Part shown: positions 54,562-64,000 of the stretch, piece by piece
Position numbering within the stretch: position 1 is the stretch's first letter
How the letters are laid out: every line of letters starts with the position of its first letter
Assembly (NCBI GenBank): GCA_023375785.1
Contig: SZWC01001556.1
Span: 30,799-94,798, forward strand
Direction of reading: 5' to 3'
DNA length: 64,000 bases
Source: Penium margaritaceum
Lineage: Eukaryota > Streptophyta > Zygnematophyceae > Desmidiales > Peniaceae
Made by a program: the position numbers and the translations under genes
The notes under the pieces: generated by a model
The model's database searches: none
What the model saw: only the letters and a program-made list of their open reading frames with translations
What the model was told of the DNA's origin: nothing

Positions 54562-56358
54562 TTAAAGTCCAAATGCATCCATGCCTCTTACTACGTGGCT
54601 CCCCACATCATCTTCTGCCTCATCATCTGCGTGCTCTACTCTTGCATTGTCTCCTGCCGCCTCGTCTCTTGCGTCACTGGATGCGTCATGTTCCAGTGCA
54701 CCATATTGCTCCATGAGTCTGGCACCTTCAGCGACGTGCTCTTCCTATGTGAGCAGTCTGTTCTTTGGCTCCGCCGCATACCTCAGGGAGTCCTCACTGC
54801 CACTGTCAGAGACATTGTCGTCGAAGTCGTCTGCGGCTGCCTCTCCCACCTCCTTGTCTGTCGAGGGCCCCCTGGGGTTTGCTTCAAGTTCGTAGTCCGA
54901 CGCTTCACTATCGTCGGTTACTGCCCCTTCTTCTTTCCCTGCCCCTTCTTTGTTGTCTGCACGTGCACCTGCTCCTGCTGCTGCAGCTTCACGTTTTGCT
55001 CTTAGTGCTGCTGCTGTTTTGTGAGGCCTAGGTGTAACTGGGTTGGGACACCTCTTCTTTGTGTGACCCTTACAGTCACACTTCGGGCAGATGAAGTTCC
55101 ATTTCCGTAGTGGCGCACGCTCCATGAGGGAACTCTTGGGATGACCACGGCCCTGCCGCGGACCTGGTTGCCCCCAGCCAAAAGGTGCAGCTTGGTAGAG
55201 TCCAAAGGCAGAGAGTGAGGGCATGGGGTTGCCGTAGGTGAGGCTCTAGTACCTCACTGTCTGCTTGCGGCTCACGTGCGCAGTTGGTTCTTCACCCACC
55301 TCCATCATGACGGCACAGGCATGCTGGCATGGCTGGCCAAACTCGTACCACCGACGACACTCACAACTTTCCATGGTGAGATCCACGTGCCGCCGTACGT
55401 TCGTTGGGCCACAAACCGTTGCCATGGATGGCCCCTCCATGACGACGTTGTAGTTGCGTGCAACTGTAAAACTGTGAAGCATGCGTTTCGCGGGAGCCGG
55501 GGTAAGAGTCTCGTTGCAGTTGGTAATCTGCTCGCGGCACTGTGCCATGATGCCCTGCACAAAGTACTACACTTGTAGGAAGCAATAGAAGGGGTAGAGC
55601 TTGCGGAGGGACTTGAGACGGGCGTTCAGCAACTCTGAAGTATTGCTAGTGATGTGCCCCCCCCCTTAGGAACAAGGCACATGTACGACGTCGAATTCTG
55701 AAGCGGTATGTCACCCTGCATGTCTCGTCATGGGATGAGGTAGTTTGCTGCACGTCTGCTTACTGCCCGCAGGTGACGTGACGCTCGGTAAAACTGCTCG
55801 TGGGTGAGGGCCTGCATGCACTTCCAGGCCCAGTAGGCCGCCTTCTTGCCGAACTTCTCCTGGATGTTCCGTCGCATATGCCAGGCACAGTAAGTGTGGG
55901 TAGCGCCGGGCAAGTGTCTTACCAAAGCCTTGACCAGGCCAGCTTCTCTGTCTGACACAATGACTGCACCTGCAGAACGTGCTGTGGGGTAAGCTCGTGT
56001 CGAATTCTCTCAAAACCACATCCATGTTTCCTCGTTCTCACTAGACACCAGTGCCCAGGCCATGGAGCATGCATGGTTGTTCGCGTCCAAAAAAATTGCG
56101 CGACCAGCATCACTTGCTTGTGGCCATTCTTCAGGAAGGTGCCATCCATTGTCATGATCCTCCTTGAGTAGTCCCACCCAAGGCGGGTGACCCTAGGCAT
56201 CACAAACACCAAATTGAACTTGTTTTGTGCATCCATCTCCGTGAATGCATGCGTTCTTGGATCAACGCATTTTAGCTACACACCCACGAACACAAAAATT
56301 GTCAAACTTTGCATTGGGGAAGGAAAACTTGAGGTGAAGAGCAATGCGGGACCTGTGA
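54562..56358 (-). pseudogene. Mutator-like (MULE) transposase, N-terminus truncated
   Basis: MULE transposases cut and paste DNA with a DDE domain. In order on the minus strand: FSFPNAKFDNFCVRG remnant (about 56290-56330); core MDGTFLKNGHKQVMLVAQ (first Asp, about 56110-56165); VIVSDREAGLVKALVRHLPG (second Asp); THTYCAWHMRRNIQEKFGKK with the CxWH motif; SWIM zinc finger CECRRWYEFGQPCQHACAVM (about 55315-55372); CCHC knuckle CPKCDCKGHTKKRC (about 55050-55092); then an acidic tail to TAA at 54562. In-frame TAG at 54745 and frameshifts near 55250, 55600 and 55960 disrupt it. The upstream end is cut by the A-type LTR fragment at 56359. No terminal inverted repeats were identified. Confidence 0.85.
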
Positions 56359-56565
56359 TGTTGTGATTTGTGACGTTCTTGTCGACCTGTACAGATTACT
56401 GTGACTACTCGGCCGTGTCCATGCGGACCCTGGTGGCACCGGTGCGTCATCTGGTGGCAGACTACCAGCTTGAAGCTGACCGACGACCGTTCCAGAGCTC
56501 TGGACGCTACCCGGGACCTCCTGCAGTTTTTCTACAGCCCGAAGGAGTTTATCGGTGAGCTAGCT
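56359..56565 (+). repeat. A-family LTR fragment
   Basis: It starts TGTTGTGATTTGTGACGTTC and matches the first about 210 bp of the element A LTR (GCTGACCGACGACC.TTCCAG, CTACCCGGGACCTCCTGCAG). It stops exactly where the D LTR begins, so D inserted into it. The remainder beyond the D/E array is not seen in this window. Confidence 0.85.
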
Positions 56566-56843
56566 TGTGTGACTGTGGCCCAGTGGTCTTCACTAGGCCA
56601 TTTAACTTCGAGAAGTCCAGTTCAGCTCTCCCTGACTACAATTACAGTTTTAATGTGATTGCAGCCAGATATGCAATCTAACATGTCAGCAACATGGATT
56701 GCAAGAATCCGCCTAGGTGGCAGATTAGAGATTGCTGCAGTGTGCCTGGGTAGCAGATCAGTTCCCTTTGTGTCCTGAGTATATCAGCCCACTTGGGCTC
56801 ATTCATCGATCACTCATTCAGAAGTTCCACCTTCTTTCAGACA
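56566..56843 (+). repeat. 5' LTR of element D
   Basis: It begins TGTGTGACTGTGGCCCAG and ends TTTCAGACA at the PBS. This is short for a plant Copia but complete, with TG and CA ends. Confidence 0.9.
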
Positions 56844-56855
56844 TGGTATCAGAGC
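56844..56855 (+). other. Primer binding site of element D (tRNA-iMet)
   Basis: An exact TGGTATCAGAGC directly follows the LTR terminal CA. Confidence 0.9.
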
Positions 56856-57047
56856 ACAGACACCGATCTCAGGGCCACCTTAGCAACTTCTGCATTGCCT
56901 CCCTCATCAAGGCCAGGGTTTTTTCACCCTTGCCTCTATCACAAGGAGTCCTCTCTACGTCTCATCCTGTGTGGTATTCTGCTTGCCACCCAACTCAGAT
57001 TCCTCTCTGTCCTTCACATCTCCCTCAACACCGCCCTCCATTTCAAC

Positions 57048-60000
57048 ATGGCCTCAGTTGCAGCTGTCACCGGCGCCCTGTTGGCATCCCTAAGCTCACC
57101 ACCAAACGCGACGGTACCAACAACTACAATCTGTGGGCGTTTAGCATCTCTACGTACTTCAAAACGACCCGCATCGATGGTATTTTGCTCCACAAAATCA
57201 TCACAGGTGAGGGCAGTGGCGTCAAACCTGCCAAGGACAGCTCAGACCACGAGAAGTGGGAGTTTGCCAAGGACAAAGCTCTCATGTCTCTCTTGGCAAC
57301 CTGCGACTCTGCGATACACAACGACATTCGAGCAATGGGTGAAAGTGCCAAGGCAGTTTGAGACTACCTCAAGGAGCGCTTTGATGTTTGCACTTCAACC
57401 TCTTGCGGCATCAGAATTGTCTCCCTCTTCCATGTCCCATTCGACACCTTTCCGAACATATGTGGCTACGTTGCTGCTTGCACCACTATTGCTGCAAATC
57501 TCAAAGCAATGAGCATTGACCTTCCTGAAGCTGTGGTGTGTGCGGGCATCATCCACGGCCTTCCTTCTCGCTTTGAGGTGATCCGCCAAATGCTTCTTCA
57601 ACTTCCTGTCGCAGAACTGACAGTCAACAACATCTCTCCAAAGCTCGCAGCCGCTGAACAAGACTATAACACAAAGACGCACCAGCCGGCAGCCCTAGCT
57701 GCTGTGCTTCATGCCCCTCTCCCCTCCTCAACGCTGCCAACCTCGTCCTCTCCTCAGGTTCATCTTACTACAGGGCCCGACAAGTTCCCTCCCTGTCAGT
57801 ACAAGCCACTCTCAGGGCCCCATGCAGGCAAGGTTTGTGGTGGACGCAACCACCCTCAAGGTGCCTGCGACCATTTCAAGACAGACCAGTGGCTTGCCCA
57901 ACATCCCGGCAAAACCTATGCTGAAAGACCGAATTGGCGTGCTGAGGCGCGCAAGGCTCTTGCGAGCCGTTTTGGAGCACTTGAACGTGGTAGTGTGACA
58001 CATGTATCTACACCTAGCTTGAATACTCTCACCACTCGCATCCCTCCCGATACAAGTGTTGCCACAATGTACACTGCCGATAAAACCGGATTCGACATCT
58101 ACTCCTTGTCCTCTCCCTCCCCCACTTTGATTTCCGACTCTTTCACGGAGCAAATCCTTGATTGTGGAGCTACCTTGCATTCTCTCAAGGATGCAGACAG
58201 TACCACTCCTCTCCAGCCCCCCGTTCCTGTTTCCGGTGCCACTACGGACATGGTTGTCGAATTTCGCGCTCGTGCAACTCTTGCCTCTCCAGCCTCCATT
58301 CATGGTCAGGTCACTGGCCTCCACCTTCCTTCATTTCGCACCAACCTCCTTTCAGTCGGCAAGCTACAACAAGAAGGAGTGCGCGTCCATTTTCCTGCGT
58401 TTGGCACTCAAGCCCATCTCTCAACCTCAACTGGTCGTCACCTTGCCACCTTTCACCTTCACAACAACCTCTACCGCATCCGTGTACCTCTCATCACGCA
58501 TCCTTCTTCACATGCACTCACGACAACCACCGTCGTTTCTTGTCCATGTCGCAATCTCTCCCACCCTCTCATCCTCCATCATCATCGTCTTTGTCACCCA
58601 TGTTTCACCACTTTGCAGAAGCTATCCTCTTACAACATGGTCCTCGGACTTCTGTAGCTTCCTCCTCTCCCACCTCTGTCTGCACCACCTTGCACCGCTT
58701 GTGTTCAAGGCAAACTTCGTGCGGCTTCTCACCCTCCCAAGCCCTCTCGTGCTCCTCGGCCTCTTGACATTGTCCACCTTGATCTTGTCGGCCCTATTCG
58801 CCCCGTGTCCCATACGAACCACTCGTTCTTTCTCACGATTGTTGACGATCACTCTCGGTTTGGCATGGCCATCCCTCTCCACTCCAAATCTGACGCCCAC
58901 ACTGCCTTCATCACTTGGGCCAACCAAGCTTCTGCCCGGTTTGGCTGCTCCATCGGTCGTCTGTGGTCCGATCGTGGCGGTGAATTTCTGTCCTGTGTTC
59001 TCGCAGATTACTGCGCCATCTGCGGCATTGATCACCAAGTGATGGTCCCAGAATCTCCTGAACAAAACGGAGTGGCTGAACGTCGTAACCAGACCCTTCT
59101 CAACATCGTCAGCACCCTTCTTGCCCATCCCGCCGCACCTCACGACTACTGGACGTACGCTCTCCTCTACGCTTCACACGTGCAGAATTTCTACCCCTCC
59201 TCTCTCCTTGCCAACTGCACTCCCGCGGAAGCATGGACAGAGTCCAAATCCGACGTCTCCAACCTTCGTGTTTGGGGTTCCAAGGCTTATGTCCTTCTCA
59301 ACAAATGACAACGCTCTCAGCAAACCACATCCAAGATCGATCCTACAGCTGTTCCGTGTGTTTTTTTTGGCTTTGCGCCACACTCTACTGGGTATACTTT
59401 CCTTGACCCTGCAACTGGCCAAGAGATCTGCAATGTGGACGTTTGCTTCGACAAAACCTGTCCCAATTTTCTCCACCAACAATCCGACCCCCCGCCCCTT
59501 GACTGGGTGTACTTTGGCCTCTCTCCCTCCACCCTGCCACAAGTCTCCTCACCATCATCCTCCCCTCCCCTTTCCTATGCCCCTTCAACGCCTCCTGCTA
59601 ATGACCCTTCTACTCCACTTTCTTCCACATCTACAGCTGCTCCACCCCCACCTCCTCCGCTTCCTCTCTTCCCCCCTCCCACTCTTCCCAACCTGCCCTC
59701 CTCTGATTTCTCTCTTCCACCCTCTCTCCGTCCATCTCCAGCAGACTCCTCCCCCTCATCTGCTCCTCCACCTCCGCCTCCACCTCCGCCTCCGCCTCCG
59801 CCTCCGCCCCCTCAACCCTCTCCCTCCTCCTCCTCCCCTCCACCTCCCTCCACACTGCGACGTTCTGAACGCATCCTTGCCAAACAACTACTCCGCTCTT
59901 CCTCTAGTCCCTCTCTTCCTCGTCTACCTTCAGGGGGTGATCTTGCTCTTCAAGAAGATAGACAAGAAGAGGTTGTAAGCATGCTCTCCACACACACTCC

Positions 60001-61774
60001 CCTCCCTTGCTGGCTTTCCATGGGTCCTTTGGCATCTGACCTCACGCACACCAATCTCCCTTGCCTCCTTTGCGCTCCACGCACCAACCAGCACGCCATT
60101 CTCAGCACCACAGTTCACAAACAGCAACAGATTCCAGTGTCAACCACTTTTGAAGAAGCCATGGTTGGTCCACATGCAAAGGAGTGGAAAAGAGCAATCG
60201 AGAGTGAGCTCCATGCATTTCAAGTGACCAACACCTACATTGAGGAGCCAAGACCCTCCACGGCAAACGTCGTGAAAGGGATGTGGCTCTTCCGCGAGAA
60301 AATGTTTCTCGGCAAACCTGTCGAGTTCAAAGCGCGCTACGTTGCAAAGGGGTACTCTCAAAACAAAGGCATTGACTTCTTCGAAACCTACTCTCCAACA
60401 GCCAAGTTAACTACGATTAGAGCTCTCTTCCACATCGCTGCATCACGTGACATGGATTTGCATGAAATGGATGTATCAACTGCCTTCCTCCAAGGCGATC
60501 TGCATGAGACCATCTACCTTGAGTGTCCGAAGGGCTACCACCCGTCCTCTCCAAACAACGTTTGGCGCCTCCAACGGCCAGTCTATGGCCTAAAGCAGTT
60601 GCCCCAAGAGTGGCATGCAAAGCTTTGAAACACTCTCATCAACCTTGGCTTTCATCCATCCCAATCTGATGCAAGTCTCTTCCTTCGCAAATCCACATCC
60701 GGTTGCTACATTCTTGCATACGTTGACGACATGACGCTTGCATCAGACAACCTTGATGACCTCACTACCCTCAAGGAAGCACTCATGCAACGCTTTCAAA
60801 TGAAAGACCTCGGTGAACTCACTCAATACCTCAGGATGGAGGTGCGTCGTGACCAAGCAGCGCGCACCATCACTCTTTCTCAAGAGTCCTATGTCAACTC
60901 AATTCTCACTCGCTTTGGACATGAAGCATGCAACGACACGACAACTCCAATGGCAGCCGACCAGAACCTCACTGCACTGGCTGTTCCGACAACTCAGCCC
61001 TCCTCTCAACCCTATCCTGAACTTGTGGGCTCCCTCATGTACGCTATGATCTGCAGTCGTCCAGACCTTGCGCATCCACTCAGTGTTCTTTCTCGCTTTG
61101 TCACCCAAGGACGGTTTTCAGATACACATTGGAAGGCTGCCAAGAGAGTCCTTTGGTACCTTCAAGCGACAAAGACCTATGGATTCACGCTCGGCGGTAC
61201 CAACCCCATCTTCCTACAAGGCTTCACCGACTCGTCCTGGACAGATGATCAAGCTGAACGCCGCTCCACCCAAGGCTATGCTTTCCACCTTGGTTCAGGA
61301 CTCATCAGTTGGCGCTCCACCCGCTCCTCCTCAGTCTCTCTCTCGTCGTGTGAAGCAGAATTGTATGCCAGCACAATGGCTACACAAGAGGCAAAGTGGC
61401 TTCGCCACTTGCTCTACAAACTTGGACACCCACAACCTGCACCGTTCTTATGGTGTCACAATCTAAACACCATCGCACTCACGAAAGACCCTGTTTATCA
61501 GTCACGAACTAAACACATCGAGCTCCGTTACTTCTTCATGTGTCAGCTCGTACAAGCTGGTGAACTTTTGGTTCGCCAGGTCACTTCTCATGACAACATC
61601 GCCGACATCTTCACTAAGGCGCTACCTCGTGAACAACATCAAAAGCTATTGACTCGTCTTGGACTCCATGCCCCTTCGGGAGACGTTCTGAGCCTTCTGG
61701 GCTTCTACGGGGTGTGTCTGACTATGGCCCAGTCGTCTTCACTGGGTCATTTGATTATGAGAAGTCTAGTTTAG
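57048..61774 (+). pseudogene. gag-pol polyprotein of Copia D
   Basis: The ATG at 57048 matches copy E; a one-base deletion near 57080 shifts D into the main frame. gag: YNLWAFSISTYFKTTRIDG, KWEFAKDKALMSLLATCDSA, then CQYKPLSGPHAGKVCGG with HPQGACDH, an atypical Cys/His segment. Protease: ILDCGATLHSL, with Cys replacing Ser in the usual DSG. Integrase: LCHPCF and CTACVQGK; core VHLDLVGPI, LWSDRGGEF, SPEQNGVAERRNQ (all three acids kept). A Pro-run linker (59760-59850) precedes RT: VSTAFLQGDL, VYGLKQ, ILAYVDDMTLAS (intact). RNase H: GFTDSSWTDD, SSCEAELYAS, RTKHIELRYFF. Stops: TGA 57359, TAG 58655, TGA 59306, TGA 60626. The terminal stop (61772) lies about 60 bp inside the 3' LTR. Confidence 0.92.
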
Positions 61775-61992
61775 CTCTCCCTGACTACAATCATAGTTTT
61801 ACTGTGATTGCAGTCAGATATGCAATCTAACATGTCAGCAACATGGATTGCAAGAATCCGCCTAGGTGGCAGATTAGATATTGCTGCAGTGTGCCTAGGT
61901 AGCAGATCAGTCCCCTCTCTGTCCTGAGTGTATCAGCCCACTTGGGCTCATTCATCTATCACTCATTCAGAAGTTCCACCTTCTTTCAGACA
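61713..61992 (+). repeat. LTR shared by D (3') and E (5')
   Basis: It begins TGTGTCTGACTATGG and ends TTTCAGACA. An exact PBS follows with no target duplication or second LTR between, so the one LTR serves both bodies. Confidence 0.9.
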
Positions 61993-62004
61993 TGGTATCA
62001 GAGC
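61993..62004 (+). other. Primer binding site of body E (tRNA-iMet)
   Basis: A second exact TGGTATCAGAGC directly after the shared LTR. Confidence 0.9.
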
Positions 62005-62195
62005 AGAGACACTGATCTCAGGCCGCCTTAGCAACTTCTGCGTTGCCTCCCTCATCAAGGCCAGGGTTTCTTCACCCTTGCCTCTATCACAAGGAGTCCT
62101 CTCTACATTTCATCCTGTGTGGTATTCTGCTTGCCACCCAACTCAGATTCCTCTATGTCCTTCACATCTCCCTCAACACCGACCTCCATTTCAAC

Positions 62196-63407
62196 ATGGC
62201 CTCAGTTGTAGCTGTTACCGGCGCCCTTGTTGACATCCCTAAGCTCACCACCAAACGCGACGGCACCAACAACTACAATCTGTGGGCGTTTAACATCTCT
62301 ACGTACTTCAAAACGACCCGCATCGATGGTGTTTTGCTCCACAAAATCATCACAGGTGTGGGTAGTGGCGTCAAACCTGCCAAGGACAGCTCAGACCACG
62401 AGAAGTGGGAGTTTGCCAAGGACAACGCTCTCATGTCTCTCTTGGCAACCTGCGACTCTGCGATACACAACGACATTCGAGCAATGGGTGAAAGTGCCAA
62501 GGCAGTTTGGGACTACCTCAAGGAGCGCATTGATGCTTGCACTTCAACCTCTTGCGGCATCAAATTTGTCTCCCTCTTCCATATCCCATTCAACACCTTT
62601 CCCGACATAGGTGGCTACGTTGCTGCTTGCACCACTATTGCTGCAAATCTCAAAGCAATGAGCATTGACCTTCCTGAAGCTGTGGTGTGTGCGGGCATCA
62701 TCCACGGCCTTCCTTCTCGCTTCGAGGTGATCCCCCAAATGCTTCTTCAACTTCCTGTCGCAGAACTGACAGTCAATAACATCTCTCCAAAGCTCGCAGC
62801 CGCTGAACAAGAGTACAACACAAAGACGCACCAGCCGGCAGCCCTAGCTGCTGTGCTTCATGCCCCTCTCCCCTCCTCAGCACTGCCGACCTTGTCCTCT
62901 CCTCAGGTTCATCTTACTACAGGGCCCAACAAGTTCCCTCCCTGTCAGTACAAGCCACTCTCAGGGCCCCATACAGGCAAGGTTTCTAGTGGACGCAACC
63001 ACCCTCAAGGTACCTGCGACCATTTCAAGACAGACCAGTGGCTTGCCCAACATCCTGACAAGACCTATGCTAAAAGACCGAACTGGCGTGCTGAGGTGCG
63101 CAAGGCTCGTGCGAGCCATTTTGGAGCACTCGAACGTAGTAGTGTGACACCTGTATCTACACCTAGCTTGAATACTCTCGCCACTCGCATCCTTCCCGAT
63201 ACAAGTGTTGCCACAATGTACATAGCCGATGAAACCGGATTCGACATCTACTCCTTGTCCTCTCCCTCCCCCACTTTGACTTCCAACTCGTTCACGGGGC
63301 AAACTCTTCATTGTGGAGCTACCTCACATTCTCTCAAGGGTACAGAGAGCACCACTCCTCTCCAGTCCCCCGTTCCTTGGCGAGGCATGCACAGGCCCCG
63401 GCGCTGA
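62196..63407 (+). pseudogene. gag: gag of Copia body E, fused to foreign sequence
   Basis: An open frame of 403 codons, highly similar to D gag: MASVVAVTGALVDIPKLTTK, YNLWAFNISTYFKTTRIDG, KAVWDYLKERIDACTSTSC, VCAGIIHGLPSRFEV. It lacks the frameshift and TGA seen in D. The Cys/His segment has lost a Cys (KVSSGRNHPQG against KVCGG in D). The protease motif reads HCGATSHSL (HCG at 63309-63317), so the catalytic Asp is gone. Just after TTPLQSPVP the sequence switches to A-family gag at 63369-63377 and the frame ends at TGA 63405. Confidence 0.88.
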
Positions 63408-64000
63408 TCCGAGCGGGGTCTGGGACCTAGCATTATCCCTGCTTGCTACAGAGATGCAAGCCACCGGCACCGCACACATCCATGCCTTTCACTCCCTTTG
63501 TCAGGGGCCTGCCGAGCCTGCAGCCGACTACTGGCGACGTGCCATGCACATCTATACGCGCCTTGGGACCTCAGGAGGTACACAGTTGTGAGAGTTGCGC
63601 ACTATCATGCTCGGAGTTCACCTTGAGCACACTGACATCTTCATGAGGTACTGGGACACCGTGCTTGAGTCTTTTTGGGCCTCACTACAGCTTCTTCCTT
63701 GGGGACACCAGCTCTTCCTCCAGGTGACTTCCGCCCGTGAGGCAGCCATGGCCCATCAGGAGTCTTCCATTGTTGCAGCAGTCTTTACGTCACCACCGAC
63801 GTTCCTCCTACAGAATCCTTCCCCATCCTCTATCACGTCCTCCTCCTCCCCTTCCACCTCAATTACACTGACTCAGATAGAGGGTGTTGCAGTAGTAACA
63901 CAGGAGAAGAAAAGGGGATGGAGGCGCGGCTTGGGACAGCAACAATCGCAGCAACAGCCGTCATCGGGCAGTAGCAGTGGACACTCCGTTCACTACTACA
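63378..64000 (+). pseudogene. gag: A-family gag fragment L (runs off the window)
   Basis: From GGCGAGGC onward it aligns with 6375-6990 of element A: FHSLCQGPAEPAADYWRRAM, YTRLGTSGGTQ, then a TGA where A has Trp, then LEHTDIF. It keeps the 4 bases that A lost, so its frame runs on through SAREAAMAHQESSIVA and a Ser-rich stretch to the start of the CCHC knuckle (HSVHYY) at the window edge. The first knuckle Cys appears changed to Tyr. Confidence 0.85.

Larger units (their letters stand above)
56566..61992 (+). mobile_element. Copia element D with both LTRs
   Basis: LTRs of 278 bp (56566-56843) and 280 bp (61713-61992) flank PBS, gag and pol in Copia order. They differ at about 22 positions plus a 2-base indel (roughly 92% identity by eye). 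Apart from one 1-base deletion near the gag start and four nonsense codons, gag-pol is one frame. It inserted into an A-family LTR on the left. On the right its LTR is followed at once by another PBS and body (E). Confidence 0.92.

Noticed and set aside
56844-56855. TGGTATCAGAGC as part of a tRNA gene
   Set aside because: Only 12 bases complementary to the tRNA end are present, each beside an LTR; no tRNA fold surrounds them.
58158-59042. A 294-codon plus-strand frame overlapping D integrase in another frame
   Set aside because: The integrase motifs are in the other frame; this one is Ser/Pro/Leu-rich and shows no domain.

Overview
The window looks like nuclear DNA from a plant-lineage (streptophyte) eukaryote. 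The evidence is a plant-type pectin methylesterase split by introns, LTR retrotransposons primed by initiator-Met tRNA (TGGTATCAGAGC), a chromodomain Ty3/Gypsy element, and a Mutator-like transposase with SWIM and CCHC zinc fingers. The repeat load and triplet-rich sequence would suit a large charophyte or land-plant genome. A charophyte such as Chara is only a guess. There is one assembly gap, a run of N at 16863-17158.

Layout. 1-1171: the first two exons of a minus-strand pectin methylesterase, running off the left edge. 2237-3436: three phase-compatible minus-strand exons of an unrecognised gene. 3446-4095: a solo LTR of family B. 4096-11277: Copia element A (plus), with intact 5' LTR, PBS, gag, pol and PPT, and a 3' LTR cut after 64 bp. 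11278-24203: Gypsy element B (minus), missing the end of integrase and its 3' LTR, and split by the complete Gypsy chromovirus C (15166-21872, plus; 926-bp LTRs, GCTTG target duplication). 24451-28140: a decayed Copia front end, F (plus). 28300-32804: Copia G (minus). 33433-51167: a same-strand (minus) series of related Copia bodies H, J, I and gag fragment K, separated by related LTRs at 37579, 42577 and 49273. 51175-54238: non-LTR sequence with a duplicated coding-like domain and an unknown ORF. 54562-56358: a Mutator-like transposase gene (minus), truncated upstream. 56359-56565: an A-family LTR fragment. 56566-61992: Copia D (plus), nearly one reading frame. 61993-63377: a second gag body E that shares D's right LTR. 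63378-64000: an abrupt switch to A-family gag (L), running off the right edge.

How it fits together. Almost everything is retroelement sequence in layers: C in B, A at the end of a B-family LTR, D in an A-family LTR fragment. Most pol and transposase frames are broken by nonsense codons, predominantly TAG. This suits C-to-T decay at methylated CHG sites. The most notable points are (1) perfect 36-bp (12-residue) tandem repeats inside the integrase-RT linker of two Copia elements with unrelated unit sequences; (2) long sense-strand CAG/GCA-rich leaders in four Copia elements; (3) a chimeric Copia junction with 9 bp of microhomology; (4) LTR-sharing arrays; and (5) a duplicated unknown domain whose copies differ largely at synonymous sites.
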